The notes: generated from the sequence alone by a model not told the origin. DNA of 64,000 nucleotides from Theristus sp. LFF4_11 (GCA_030248135.1 JASANC010001189.1:1-64000); one strand, 5' to 3'. Shown: positions 23,967 through 36,674, counted from the first letter of the stretch. A program made the numbers and translations.

Positions 23967-24074
23967 TTCACGTAGCGAGAGAGTGGCGATTCAGTGGACT
24001 GGAGAACAACGGACATTACAGGCAAAAGGTTCACATTATATAAGAGATCACGGATAATCAATTACACGAAATCA

Positions 24075-25274
24075 TCACAATAATCGCCCATCATCAATCA
24101 ACGCTAACTTGTGTATCTTCCTGATCTGCCGCTCCAACTCCTCCTGGTTGCCGATCTCATCGTTGTCACCGTCCATCGGCTCGTACTCGTCGAGTACACC
24201 CTGTAGCAGTTCATCGTCGTCCTCGTCGCCACTGCCAACGTCGTCGCCCGAGAGTTCCGCTTCTTCTTCCACGAATCTACCTTTCAGGCGGCTGCATGGA
24301 GAGCGAGATAACGAAACTTCGTCAAAGTTTATGTTCGGAAACTGTGGAATTTATGAACATAACTGATAAATTTTGGCCGACCAGCACACATTTACCCATG
24401 TTTATCAAGGAGCCGTTGTTTTCGTTTCTTCTCCTGTCGTTGCAGCCGTTTCACAATGCCCAGCTCATCGTCGTCGCTGTCTAGTCCGGCATCGTCCTCG
24501 TTCTTGCCAGCCGCTATACGACTGAAACAGAATGAAGCGTAAGCGTTGCGTTTAGTTTACTAAAACGTTAATAAACACCGAAATTGACGCCCAACTTTTC
24601 AATCTGACGCAATTCGTCGCGTAGCTGCTCCGAGTCCGGCACTTCATCAGCATCACCCGCCTCACCCTCGTACTCGTCAGCCTGTAAGCAAACCGGTCAA
24701 TCCAATTCCAGACAATAAAAACAGCAAGTGGACCACGGAACTAACGTAAGGTGGAGGTGGTCCTCTTCCTCTTTCACACAGGACAGAAAAACCGGAGCAA
24801 ACTGCAAATGGCATTCGTTGACACAAAAATACGAATAACCGATCAGACCTCATCACCGGACTCATCCTCCTCGACGTCTTCATCGTCGGACACTTCGGCT
24901 TGATCGTCCACGAATACACTGCAAACAACAAGCGTCACACAATAAGCATCACAAGCTCATCAACGTTTCATAACAAATCACGTCAAGTACCCGTCTTGCT
25001 TTTGTCTGGTTGTGTTTTTGGCAGTGGCGTCTTGTTCTTCGTTGTTCTCATCCTCATCATCATCAACGTCGTCATCAATCATGACACGCCGTTTTGTTTT
25101 CATCGGTGATTCCTCTGGTCGTTCGTCAGTTTCATGGTTTTCGTATTCTTCCTGTTCGCCGTCGTTGTTTTGTCCCACTGTTTCCGTGACTTCTTGATCG
25201 ACTGACTCCAACTGCAGTTCGGCAACGCATTTGCTGCTACAACACAAGTATTTCCTTTTCTCTTCCATCTTCAT
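24075..25274 (-). CDS. Short claspin-like acidic protein
   Basis: Minus-strand exons 25274-24991, 24918-24849, 24681-24579, 24513-24396 and 24276-24075 join in frame to 258 residues. The last exon encodes FVEEEAELSGDDVG, DEYEP, and ERQIRKIHKLALIDD. These match the conserved EAELSG(S)DVGSDDE ... QIxKIHxKxxLDDD segment of claspin/Mrc1, the replication-checkpoint mediator. Exons 2-3 look like a diverged second copy (VFVDDQAEVSDDED ... ADEYEGEAG ... LRDELRQIEKLG). Full claspin is over 1,000 residues; the usual continuation (LRLYQERYLADGD-type) is absent, so this is either a truncated paralogue, a gene fragment, or part of a larger gene whose other exons I missed. Two acceptors are non-ideal. Confidence 0.5.
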
Positions 25275-25283
25275 TGGATCTCT

Positions 25284-25402
25284 TAAGGCCCGTTTCTACC
25301 TGACGTACGCGCATACGGCACGACACGTCACGTCACTTTAGGTCTCGTGTTATTGCATACTACCGTTCATACCCGACGTACATCGACGTACGTCTACATA
25401 CA
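25284..25402 (+). repeat. Dispersed repeat family F, copy 2
   Basis: Inverted match to 6103-6208. Starts aaggcccgtttctacctgac and contains gacgtacgtc. Confidence 0.6.
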
Positions 25403-25414
25403 AGCTAATATCAT

Positions 25415-25566
25415 TTTTTTAAGTTCTGCGACTGAATGCGTGTGCAGACGTGAAAAGAAAACTAGTTTCAATCTTTATGTGGCAATTCAAAGTCGCCTAA
25501 GTGACTCGCCCCTATTTAGGGGACTCGGATCACTTTACCAATTTTGAATTCCCGCGTCGTGCATGC
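25415..25566 (+). repeat. Dispersed repeat family C, copy 1
   Basis: Shares actagtttcaatctttatgt-like and gactcggatcacttt-like stretches with 30114-30263. Inverted copies are at 52494-52612 and about 59317-59395. About 150 bp, ending near aattttgaattcccgcgtc. Confidence 0.75.
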
Positions 25567-25588
25567 AATTATGGCCGATTAAATTATC

Positions 25589-25822
25589 GGTATGGCCGAT
25601 TAAACATGGCAGCTTTTTTTCAGGGTTCAAGGAGCGCGCGAATTTTGAATGGCAGAAAAAAGACGCTCAGAAACCAAATTACATATGTGCCAAATTTGAC
25701 GCGTTTTTTTCAAACTAACAGATTATCCGCACTATTCTGTTCATTCTTTTACCGTTGCACACATGATTTGGAATTATGTTTGCATTTTTGAAAAATACAA
25801 CTCCTAGTCTGCGACTGATCCC
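25589..25822 (+). repeat. Dispersed repeat family D, copy 1
   Basis: Matches 38503-38729 from ggtatggccgattaaacatg to actcctagtctgcgactgat, in the same orientation. Confidence 0.8.
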
Positions 25823-25927
25823 CAGATTGGTTCAAAGGTACGGTAAGAATCGTGTAGTCAATTCCAACACATCATGAAACACAATCCAGAAAAACACTGC
25901 TAACCATTATGTTGGTGTTGGTGGTTT

Positions 25928-26048
25928 TAGGCGATGTTTTTAGCCAGGGCTAACCCAGAAAAACCGTCGAGTAGGGCGCCCATCGAGTTTTCTCTGTCAC
26001 AAAGTGCCTATACACTCCTCGGCGGGGCTCGATCCCACGAACGCACAG
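25928..26048 (-). repeat. tRNA-derived SINE, family A, copy 2 (head truncated)
   Basis: Matches 7392-7558 (tttttagccagggctaa, gtagggcgcccatcgagttt) but stops just past the B-box-like ggctcgatccc, so the A-box end is lost. Confidence 0.7.
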
Positions 26049-26408
26049 TAGTGGTCAGTTCTATAAAAGTGAATAGGTATTAGTCACTCGTAGATAAGAC
26101 GCAGTACCACCACTTATCCATTTTACATTGTATACATACCTTGTCGCGTGATGTTCATAAACATTCAAAAAAACGGCATGCATAAGCAGGCAGCACGACG
26201 CTCGCAGCCGGAACCATGCGCAGATGTTTCACATGGCGAAAGCCATTGTAGCTACTAGCTAGCTGAAATGCGGAAACCATGACAAAAAAAGCGAAATGCA
26301 AACGCACGTCAACGCAAAACATACATCACGTGCTGGCTTGCCGTTTACGAACGGCTCAACATAATAAAACCCGCAGCCATCCGTAGACACTGCATCACGA
26401 ACACAAGC

Positions 26409-28919
26409 ATGCAGCGTTCGCCAATTCCGGCGATCTTCGAGGCGCTGCGCTATTTCGGCTACGAACGTGACACGGATTTCGTCGACCGCTTGCACGCGTT
26501 CTTCACAGCGAACGCGCTCGTTGTATTTGCAGTGTTCACAAGCCTGAAGCAGTTCGGCGGCGAGCCGATCGTGTGCATGATGCCGGAGCAGTTCTCGAAG
26601 TCGATGGCCGCTGTTAGCGCAGTTTTTTTGTTTGCTTTTTTTATTCAGAGCATACAGCCGTGCGACGGTGTGCTGCCCCCCCCCGTGGTTCTACTGTGAC
26701 ACTGAAATTGAACTGATCTAAAGAAAATTTCCACGTTCGTGGTCGATGACAGACCGGTTCAGTTTTTTTGTTCAAGTGCCGAGTGAACGTGGCGGAAACT
26801 TGCCCCAGCAGTTTGTACCATGGTCCCTCACACCGTGTCGCACTGTGAACAAGTTTTGACAAAACGGACAAATTAGCGGTGGAAAACGTCTCATTAAAGC
26901 TGCCTTTTTACCCACTCCGCTGCACGAATTGCTCGTTTTAGTACACCAACAGCTACTGCTGGTCACGTGACACGTATTTCGTGCCGATGCAAAGCGAGGT
27001 GCCCGAGCAGCGGGCGACGCGTCGCAGTCTCGAGGTCGCTTATTACCAGTGGGCGCCGTTGTACCTGCTGCTGCAGGCGCTCTGCTTCCGAACGCCCAAT
27101 CTGCTCTGGGTGTACACTTCCGGACAGTCAGGTCGCTCATTAGTGTCCGTAATAAAGTTCCATCCCTCGTTTTTCGTTCGATGCATTTTATGTAAACTTC
27201 GTATCAGAATTCAAACTTGTTTTCTGGCTTGCTGCTAAAACCGTTTTTTACTATTAAAAAGGTGCCAATAAATAACTCGTTTAAAAATTTCCAAAACCAC
27301 TCAGGCATACGCATTCGTGAAATCGTGCGGCTTGCACTGGACGAAAGCAACGTCGGCTCAGCACGTCGCGCGGGCAATGTGCACGCGCTGTCCAGTCACA
27401 TGCAACGAGCGCTCAGGTTCCACCGACGCGCCGAGAAGCGACGCCAGAGCATTTTCGCGCACGTTTATCGTCTTCCGTATTCGACGTTCTACGTGACGGC
27501 GATGTACATGCTCGTAAAACTAATATGCACCGCAAATTGCGGCTTCCACCTGTACTTTATACAACGGTTGGTTGAAAACTGTTTGCGTTACATTGTAGTG
27601 CTGGCGCTTACGATAATACAAGTATGTATGTGCGTTCTCTGTACAGATACATTTTTCGATCGGTACCACGCAACAATTTCTTCAACACCACCAAATTCGA
27701 CGCTTCACCGGTGTTTCCACGCGTAACACTGTGCGATGTCGAGGTATTCATAGATTGATGCCTTTCATAACACAGAATTGTTTTTACTTAAATTTATAAA
27801 GAAGACCTTTTCTAGGTTCGCACACCGGCACATCTGCAACTCTACACCGTGCAATGTGTGCTGCCAATGAATCTGTTCAACGAAAAGATCTTTGCTCTGC
27901 TGTATTACTGGCTGATTGGGCTGCTGCTGTTGACATCATTCAGTCTGGTCTACTGGATAATTTCGGTGCTGCCTTGTTCGGGCTACCGATTCGTCGCCGA
28001 CAATTTGCAATTGGTCGAATCGTTGGAGTTCAATCCACTCGGTAGACAGAACAACACAAGTCAACAAATTGGTCGCACGTACTGCTATAAACGTGTTTAA
28101 CCAATTTGTTGACCAATTTTGTTTCACAAATTTCAAATTTCATTTTAAATTTTCCACACTCGTTTTTACATCTATGTACAATACATTAGTATTTGCATTT
28201 GAATCAATAGTTGCATCAATATTTACATGATCGTTTGCACTTTTTCTGATTGTACAATTATTGTTCAATCAAGATTCTCTAAAACAAGGACGTTTTTCCG
28301 TGTGTTTGTTTGCAGACGATCGCACGGACTTGTGTCGCTTCGTTGACAGCTACCTTCGCACGGACGGAATCCTGGTGCTGCGAATGGTGCTGATGCATGC
28401 TGACGTGCTGTTCGCAGTTCAATTACTTGAACAATTGTGGCTGAACTATTTCCGCATCGAACGGCACCGCAGTGCGGCCTTGCCGGCGCCCACAAAACTG
28501 CCCGCGAAGTTCGGCTATTCGAAACAGTTTTGGCAGAATTTGACAGACGCCCAAAAAGAGCAAAGTAGCCCGGCGAAGCGACGACAGTCCAAGGTGACAC
28601 AAGACGAATGGGCGCTCGACAAACTGAAACAGCGCATGTTCTCGCAGCAGATCGCGACGTTGTTCAACGACTCGTCGAGTTCACTATCAAAGCAAGCGTC
28701 TGCAGCCGGTAGTTGGGATTTGTTTTATTGAAACTCAAATTTGATAACAGAGTGAAAGTCGTTTTTCGCACAGGTCCTGCAAAAACATCAGGCAGAATTA
28801 CACGACCGGCGAGCATGGACGACACGGATGTGTATAAAATTGCAAACGTGAACGCGAGCCGGCGTCATTCAAGTCACAGTGAAACGGACGATGAAAATGC
28901 GGATCAGCGCTCAAAGTGA
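26409..28919 (+). CDS. Innexin (gap-junction channel subunit)
   Basis: Exons 26409-26612, 26942-27131, 27305-27566, 27647-27743, 27816-28071, 28316-28708 and 28774-28919 join to 515 residues. Family signatures appear in order: first membrane segment then FGGEPIVC, the first extracellular loop YTNSYCW..DTYFVP, the invariant YYQWAP at the second membrane segment, a third segment (VTAMYMLVKLICTANC), FPRVTLCD before the second loop's CVLPMNLFNEKIF, and a fourth segment (LLYYWLIGLLLLTSFSLVYW). The C-tail is longer than typical and Ser/Lys/Arg-rich, so likely regulatory. Innexins form gap junctions and hemichannels in protostomes. It converges on the PAN-domain gene (stop codons 286 bp apart). Confidence 0.95.
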
Positions 28920-29101
28920 CACCACGTGTTATTGATATCGTCAAACAAGCAACCATCAAACCCGCTCGTATCTCTTGTCTGGCGCCATGCGCTGTTTTCG
29001 ATCGGTTGATGTTTTGAACATTGATTTCGCCTTCATTGTTTTTTTATGCAATAACCAGCTGTGATCATCGGCAGAGCGTTAAACGCATGCACGAATATTC
29101 C

Positions 29102-29107
29102 AATAAA
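29102..29107 (+). terminator. Polyadenylation-like signal, innexin
   Basis: AATAAA about 180 bp after the innexin stop. Confidence 0.5.
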
Positions 29108-29204
29108 ATGTAAAAGACATTTGAAGTTTCAAATTTTATCATCTTTAAAGAAACGACACAGTAAATGAGAATAACTATTCTGCCGCGTCGGCGTATGAAT
29201 AGCT

Positions 29205-32200
29205 TTACGATTGCTTTGCGTAAATTGGTAAATGCTTTCCAAATCTTCTGTAGAAAAACTCAGCCGCTCGTCTCGCGTGCAGAATGTCTTCGAGTTCATA
29301 GTTTCGCGTTGTCACGTTTGGACTGCTTGTGGTTGACGGCACTGCAGTCGTGCTGGGCGTGCTCGCGATTGTGTTCAAAGAAAAAACACGCTTCAGAGCA
29401 GCTTCGATGCTGGCAGCGACAGGTCTGTTCGCCCAATAACCATTGTATTTTTCAACATCCACAATTTCGGACCATTCTGCCACAGAACGCTGTGCCAGTG
29501 ACCGTCCGGTGGGCGTAGCGCGACGCCTCTTCAAACTGTTTATAAAAACATCGTGGTCGATCGACGTTGGCTTGTATTTTGAAGGGTTCGCGCTTTGCTG
29601 GTTTTTCTTGCGACTCGACCGACACGGTATCACCATTCGTTCGCAGCTATTCGGGTTCGGCGAACGACAATTGAAGAAGCGAATCTGAAAAAAACGCAAA
29701 TGTCTCCGTGCAACTTCGGATTTTCTAATTATTTTTCAAATCAAAAAAACTAAAAATCAAACAGACCCGTCGATGCGTTTGCGGACGACAAGTGGACAGG
29801 AATGAAAGTTCTGTTAGCGAGTTGGAGGACGGCGCCGTGTTCCGCCGGTGCCATTCGCTGTTCAGCAGTTGCGGTCTCGGATACTCCACCGAGTCCGTAC
29901 GAAGCACCGGCAGCGGTTGATCGCGAGCGCGACAATTCACCTCGAAATAGTCGACGGCCTCGTCAAAGGTGGCCGTGAAGAAGGCCGGCTGGCTGACGTG
30001 CGTCTCCGTGTTCAGCACACAGTTGAACTCCGGCTCTTCGTAGAAGAACATCGTGGAGCGACAATTCAGTCCGTGCAGCTGTTTTTTTGGAAAACAACAG
30101 TTTTCTATATTGATTTTTTGGGTTCTGAGACTGGAATGCGTGTGCAGACGTTGAAAGGAAACGTGTTTCAATCTTTATGTGGCAATTCAAAACAGCCCGA
30201 GTGACTCGGCCCTATTCAGGGAACTCGGATCACTTTGCCAATTTTGAATTCCCGCGTCATGCATAAAGCTGGTTAGCTATCTATGCGCGCATTGGATTGA
30301 ATCTCGGAACCAAAATAATTTTTAATAGTCGTTCAGATGAACGCATAAAGCAATAACCGAATAAGCAACCTTGGACGATTCGATGCACTGAAACAAGCAG
30401 TCGTCGGTGTCACGGGCGTCGACGACCGTCTCCGCGATGCCGACCAGCACCATTTGCGGGAAGCGCGCGAGACCTCCGGTCGGACACAGTCTCGATATGG
30501 ACACCGGAAGACACAGCTGACATTCGAACGGAATAAACTGAGTGTAAGTAGCGCACGAAAACCGAGATTCAGTCGCGATACGACGACTGATTCATGAAGC
30601 CAACCAACGGCACCTTTTCAAAGTACGTCGAGTCCAGATCAGCCGTCGGTTCGCCGTCGCCGAGCGGCAAGAACGCGGCGAGTCGCAACGAGCAACGGGA
30701 CACGCGGCGGTTGTAGTCGAACGAGCGACACGGCACACGCGTGCCTTCATGGAGCCGGTTGTGCGTGCACGCCGTCAGACACTCCGCCAGCGTCACTGGC
30801 TGCACAATCACGTCGTCGGCCGTCTGTGTGTGTGTGTGTGTGCACGTGACGAATTTAAGGGGTATTCATGAAACAGTATTTAGTGACCGCGCAGCTATGT
30901 TTTATCACAGCTACGCGTCATTAAATACTTCTTCATGAATGCGCTTTTAGGCAACGTTTCTCGCGGCACACGCCGCTCAATGAGCAACATAGTTGAAATA
31001 AGCCACAAAAAACACAAACCGGCAACGCAGATTCGTCGACGCGAACGTAGCGGACGTCTTCGTCCGCGCCGCAGATGGTGCCTTCCGGGAGTGAAAGCGT
31101 TTTTGTTGTTGTTGTTGCGGCCGTCGGTGTCGTCGTTGGCGGCGCCGTTGTTGTCCGTGTAGTGCGCACGCTTGCGTGAGGTGCCGACCGAGTTGTACCC
31201 GGTGAATAGTCGATGATTCCCGGATCGGACGGAGGCAACAGATTAAACGCACCTCACAAATGAAATTGCAATGTTTTTAATGCATCGTTTAATTCAATTC
31301 AAATTTCGGATACAATCCAATTTGAGGCTAAGTAAAGAGGCATCATAAGCTTATATTGCAAACCGGCGTTGCATCGCGTTCTCACAAAGTACAAGCATCC
31401 GGGCGACGGCAGCAACCGAGCGTGCGTACAACTGTCCACCAGCTGGTCGGCAATGCGGATGCTCCACTGAATCGCATTGTTCACTGGTTGTCTATGACGA
31501 GTGCGGCGCGAACGAACGCTGCAACCAGAGAACAACAAGTTGAGCTGGAAGAATGGTATGAAAATGATCTCACGTGAAAATTGATAACTTTGTGATACGG
31601 GCTGATTTTAATTGCTCAAAAGATCTGGCATGAACCGAACGACTCCTTGTTGTGGCGCTGGCGGCTGAGCAATCGAAGCGAATAAATCGCACAAATGATC
31701 GCGACTGCTGTACTGCGCTGCTCGGCAACGAGTCGGCTGGTGTGACGCACAAAGTTGAAGGCATTCCTGCAAAACGCAAACCAAAGGAAACCGAACGTTT
31801 TTCGTTCAAATTTTTTTATCTTTCCTTTGTCATTAAACACCAATTACGACTACAGTCTCTCTCGCTAATATATGGAACTAGCTGATTGGTTGGTCATAGC
31901 ATTTTTCAGCGCTGATTGGTTGGTCATGAGCAGTTCTCAGCGCTGATTGGTTGGTCGTGAGCAGTTCTCAGCGCTGATTGGTTGGTCATCACGTCATGTT
32001 GCATATAGTTTCCAGATGGAGTGTAATTGTTTTTTACAACCAACCAGCAACAAGAACAGTGAGTCGCCGCCAATCAATAGCTGACAACCTGCTTACAATG
32101 CTAAGCTACTTGAAAATTATTGGCGCAAATAAAAAAAAGTTTTCGAAAAGTATCTGAGGTGTTCCTTTTTCTTTTTGTTTATTGTCGCCGCCTTTTTGAA

Positions 32201-32697
32201 AATTTCTTTTTATTCAGTTTCCTTTGCCTAAAACTCACCTCAATGCTGATGGCATGTCGTCGTTCGTATGGCGCTCTGCATTCCGTCTTTCGATGTTCAA
32301 ACGTCAGAAAGCAAGTGCCGTCCGTCACAGTGACGGGAATCGGCTCAATGACGCTGCTGCTGGCCGGTAAAAAAGATGACGAAATCGACGGCGGCGTCTT
32401 GACGCTCGAGCGACTGTTCTGAACGTACTGGCCGTCGATGGTGACCGAGATCAAGATCAACAGCACACAAAGCACGTTCAAACAGGCGAACTGCCACGTG
32501 CTGCAGCTGCACAGTCGCGTCAACATCACCGTTGGCACTCGAAACGGACACCACCGCAGTTTGACGTCGTTGTTGACACTGAGTAGCGTGTTCTCATCCG
32601 TCTGTTCCGGACATTTCTTGGCAAACGATGACAGAGCAATCAACGAGGAAGACGAAATCAATTGATCTCCGTCACTTCTGACGCCGATTTCGCCCAT
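29205..32697 (-). CDS. Secreted PAN/Apple-domain protein
   Basis: Minus-strand exons 32697-32239, 31766-31636, 31518-31364, 31252-31020, 30823-30614, 30516-30370, 30078-29767 and 29684-29205 join to 708 residues. A strongly hydrophobic stretch (LNVLCVLLILISV) makes a good signal peptide if translation starts at the in-frame Met codon at 32526 (Met58), and a signal anchor if it starts at 32697. PAN-type cysteine patterns occur three times: CFLTFEHRKTEC ... ECLQLCASHQPTRC; ECLTACTHNR ... VPCRSFDYN ... YFEKLC; and a CLFQCIESSK ... LNCRSTMFFY unit. A Thr-rich linker separates the first two. PAN modules mediate protein or carbohydrate binding; nematode relatives act in apical matrix. Exact orthology is unknown. 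The second-to-third exon junction is the least certain. Confidence 0.78.
30114..30263 (+). repeat. Dispersed repeat family C, copy 2
   Basis: Same-orientation match to 25415-25566. Lies in an intron of the PAN-domain gene. Confidence 0.75.
30857..30948. repeat. Hairpin MITE, copy 4
   Basis: Palindrome of the MITE family (gtattcatgaaacagtattt ... aaatacttcttcatgaatgc) in a PAN-gene intron. Confidence 0.88.
31857..32015 (+). repeat. Dispersed element with 31-bp tandem subrepeats, copy 1
   Basis: Four tandem copies of a ~31-bp unit with core cgctgattggttggtcatga, flanked by tctcgctaatatatgg on the left and cgtcatgttgcatatagttt on the right. A second element of the same structure lies at 63721-63885. 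This copy is in PAN-gene intron 1. Confidence 0.8.
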
Positions 32698-32894
32698 AAT
32701 AAATGCGTTCAATGAGATTTTGTGCGAGTTCACTCCTAATCACCGAGTTTCACTTCCTTGTCATTTTGTAAATCATGGTTACACGTGCAAGAATCTGAAT
32801 CTCATTGAACTTTTTTAGTATTATTGCATATGAGCATCATTGTTATGAACGCGCACAAATTTATTTGTTAGACGGCGCGTTCAACTCAACATTC

Positions 32895-32929
<35 letters not shown>

Positions 32930-33900
32930 ACCCCACATGGCTGTGATGTGCATTTGTTGAGTTTACAAAAGTTTCAATTTCTGGCAGCAATCTATTGATA
33001 GAGATATCGATATAATCGCAGTTTATGATCATGATGCAAAAGTTTGCAACCACTTTATATGAACAAATATGGATTGGCGTGATCATAATTAGGCCGCGCC
33101 GCACACCGAAAGCTGTTGATGCATTTTTTTTGAAAAAAAATGCCTTGATCACGGCTGCTCACTCAATTGATGCTGGTGTGGCTTTGAGTGCTGGGACATT
33201 GTTTTCACCAAATCAGAGGACATGCATCGACAAGTTCTGTTGATAAAAAGAGACATTATCAGTATATCGTATGTGATTTGATTGGAACACATTTGTGCAA
33301 TAAGTTTGTTTTGTTTTTCAAGAGAAAAACAAAAGGCAAAACGCTATATTGACAGTTTAGACGAACTTGTGGTTAAAAATTCGCATTCACACACACGGAC
33401 ATGAAGCACCAACGCACATGCACAAAGACGTTACGCATGCAAACATGATGGACACGGCCGAAACCTGCAGTTGATGAAAACAAAAAGTGTGCTTTTTAGT
33501 CGGTTACCGTTAACAAACAAGCATTCTTAGTTTTATTCACTGTTTGACATTAAAAAAGTTCAAACGGGAGAGGCCATACTTTCTTTTCATAACGTTCGGC
33601 AGAAAAGTAAAGCGCTTCCCTGCATGCTTGCGGTGACAAAACAACGTCATTTCGTTTGATTGCACATACTCATACCGCTTTTCAGTGAAAAAAATTGAAA
33701 CAGCTCAATTTGCGTTATTGACAGTGAACTGTTTTTTTTTTGTTACAGCATTTTTCTATTTTATTGTTCACCAACTGAAATAATAAATACATTTTAATTC
33801 CAATGCATTGAGAAAAGCAGTGTTTTCGCATGGCGAGTGGTTTTAAGAACAAGCATGACAACTCATCAACTTTGTGACGAGTTCGACGCGCTGACCTGCT
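32698..33900. other. Divergent intergenic region
   Basis: Separates the minus-strand PAN gene from the plus-strand fucosyltransferase and so should carry both promoters. It holds a long poly-C run (about 32897-32929, with further C's to 32936). No exon seen. Confidence 0.55.
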
Positions 33901-36674
33901 ATGAAATTCAACAACAGCCCGTTTAACAATGGTCACAGTAGGGGTAGGCGCCGCAAGACCATGCAGCTCTTGCAGCGATTGTTCCTCAGTGGAATCCTCG
34001 CCACAATGATGATCTTGATCAGGGAGCAGTCAATTCTGAATCGAATCGAGTGCAACATAAACGCCAAACGAGTCGTCTCAGAGTTTATGCAAAAAGCAGC
34101 ACGACCGTTCAGGTGGTATTTGCAAATGACCTCAAAATTTAAACAAAACGAATCTATTTGTTCAATCTTGCCGACAGCAAAGCACCCAATTTTCACCCTC
34201 TGAATAAGTTGTTATTCTTCAGAATTTTTAAATTTTCACCTGTTTAAGCGGGTTTGGGTGTCATGCTGAGTTTTATAAACCAGACTCACTGTGGGCGACA
34301 GTTATCGAGGTGCCTATCGAGACACTTATTGACATCGATGATCACTTGCAGATACAGCGAGTACATGCTCTATTGGGACAACTCGTCAAGGCCAGTGCGG
34401 TCGGTTGTTGAATCACTAATCTCCAAAGTCACCTCCCTTGTGCAACGTCGCACATCCACAACGGCGGCGCCCAAAGGAGAGGGCTGCGAAATTCTGGGTT
34501 ATCCCGGTCTACGTTTGACAATTCCAAAGGCACCGTCGACGTTTGGCCAGCGAAAACCGTGGCCGAAACCGCGAAGAGGTGCTTTTTCTCTTTACAAGTG
34601 TTTGAGAAAAAAACTGGTTGTCAAATTTTTAATTCACACACGAAAACCAGGATTCGCGCACGAGATGCAGGTGAACTTTTCCGATCCGAAACGAGTACGG
34701 TACATTCTGAACGTCGGTCTGACCGGCCTGAACGACGTGAATTTGAACGGCTGCCCGGAGTTGCCGTGCGCGTTCGTCTACGATCCAAACGCGACGCTGT
34801 ACGCGGATGCGGTGATATTTGAGAAACGAGCGAAACTGATAGCCGACCGGGAGCCGTGGCAGTATTACGTGTACTTCTCGCAGGTCCGCAACTGCGGTGT
34901 TATGTATCTTTCTCTTTTCTCCCGGTTGTGCGACTCCAATATGCGCTCGCTGTCAAGCTTGACGCGGCAATTAAAAGTTGCGGAGGTCGCTCAAGTGTCT
35001 GCGACGCAGTTGCCGAGGCAAGTTTTGAATTGCCGCATCAAGCATGAACGTCCAGATGGTAGTGTCACATCTTTTTTGTTCGGTGACAGTCAGTGGCAGT
35101 GCAGTGCAATCAGTGTTCTTATTAGTACGCAGAATTTTTGAACGTTCATTGCGAATTACAACACCGAGAATAATTTCGCTGTAAAAGTTGTGTTCCCGGC
35201 TGATTGCTCCGCAGCATCCGCTTCCACAGCATGGTTCGTGCTTTATCCTTGAAAAAAAAAATGAATGACTGTTTGAATTTACAGGAAGCTCCACAATATA
35301 TCAAAGCGTCAGAAATAAGATCAGCGACGAATGTGAAAAAGCCGCTGGTAACGGAGCCGTTCGCGGGTTTCTACAATCTGACGTTCGGTTATCAAAGCAA
35401 CGCGACCATGCCGAGTCCGTACGGCTACACAATAAAGCTGCCGACGCCGAACGACAGCGCCGTGCAAAGTTTCCGTGACAGCGTGAATTTGAAGAATCGA
35501 ACGAACGCCGTCGGCTGGTTCGTATCGCATTGTAAAACGAAAAGCTTCCGCGAACTGTATGTCAGAGCACTGTCGGTGAGTCAAGTGCAGACGCAACCAC
35601 AACGACACAATACAGTTGCAACGTTTGCAACATTCTGCAACCATTCTACACATCACTAAAAAACGTCATTGCCAAGTTCACTGCTAAAATTCGCCAACAA
35701 CAACAACACGAAAACTGAATTTTCCAAGAACAGTTAGGTACCTGATGTATCAGATTACTGAAGTCCCATTCATGCACTTGCGCGCGCTGAAGCGCAGGCG
35801 TCATTTTAGCATGAAGCTGCGACGTTGGCAGCGAAGTGACGCCGCGTGAAGCGACGCGCGCGCTGCTACTTCCATGAATGGCGCTTAAACAAATTTGTTT
35901 AGCAGCACAGCTGAACAAATTTTGTTGCGCTACCGTTGACAACCAGCTTCGTCAGTAACCGCTGGTTAGTGACAAAGTTGGTCAGTATTCTTGTTCAGTT
36001 CTTGTTTCAATGTATGTACGTCTCTGCAAGCGCATTGAGTCTCAAAACCACAAGCTATACTGCATTATTACCAATGATGTTTTTATTTACAGAAATACAT
36101 TCCCATCGACGTCTACGGCCGCTGCGGCCCGTTGAACTGCACGCGTGTGCTGCGCGACCAGGACGCCAAGTGCATGGGCATGTTGGCGCAGAACTATCGC
36201 TTCTATTTGGCGTTCGAGAATCAGGTGTGCAACGGCTACATGACCGAGAAGCTGTGGAGCAAAAGCTACCGGATCGGTCTGATACCAATCGTTTTGAAAG
36301 ACTCGCTCGTGCGACCGTTCGTGCCGCCCGATTCGTATCTGTCCGCCGACAATTTCACGTCGCCAAAGGCGCTCGCCGAATATGTGCAATACTTGATGGA
36401 CGATGACGAGGCGTATTTGAGGTACTTTGACTGGAAACGCAACTACGAGGTGATCTTCTTGGACGGCATCACGCACGACTACCGCGAGCGACCGTGGGGC
36501 ATGTGTCGGCTGTGCGAGATGCTGTTGGCCGAGCCACGCCAGCAAAGCGTCCTGAGCGACTTTCACAATTGGCTTATCGGTGATCATGTCTGCGATAATG
36601 CGCTCGTCAAGAGACTCATCGCCAATGAAACGCTACCAAAGCCGTGTCGTGATCCAAACAAGATTTTGTGTTAG
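33901..36674 (+). CDS. Alpha-1,3-fucosyltransferase (GT10), Golgi type II
   Basis: Exons 33901-34112, 34352-34578, 34651-34883, 35285-35575 and 36093-36674 join to 514 residues. Architecture is type II: a basic cytosolic tail (SRGRRRKT), a membrane anchor at about residues 22-40, a Ser/Thr-rich stem, then the catalytic region. The N-terminal lobe shows CPELPCAFVYD and YADAVIFE; the C-terminal lobe carries the donor motif FYLAFENQVCNGYMTEKLW, which matches the GT10 pattern FxLxFENS...DYVTEK, followed by GLIPIVL and a Cys-rich end. It transfers fucose from GDP-fucose to GlcNAc in N-glycan or Lewis-type structures. Which branch of the family is not decidable here. Intron 4 holds a palindromic element (35762-35888). 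Confidence 0.92.
35762..35888. repeat. GC-rich imperfect palindrome (MITE-like)
   Basis: Begins cattcatgcacttgcgcgcg and ends with the rough complement (gcgcgcgctgctacttccat, then gaatgg). The arms differ in sequence from the main hairpin MITE family. Lies in fucosyltransferase intron 4. Confidence 0.55.

Larger units (their letters stand above)
23184..24074. other. Spacer with C-rich TIR element and MITE
   Basis: Apart from the two elements listed separately, this holds the DOMON-gene 3' flank with AATAAA at 23393. No exon seen. Confidence 0.6.
25275..26408. other. Intergenic repeats upstream of innexin
   Basis: Nearly filled by dispersed repeats F (25284-25402), C (25415-25566) and D (25589-25822), SINE A copy 2 (25928-26048) and a lone end of the 3960-type element (26049-26075). 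The last ~330 bp are unique and probably hold the innexin promoter; no clear TATA box was seen. Confidence 0.6.
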
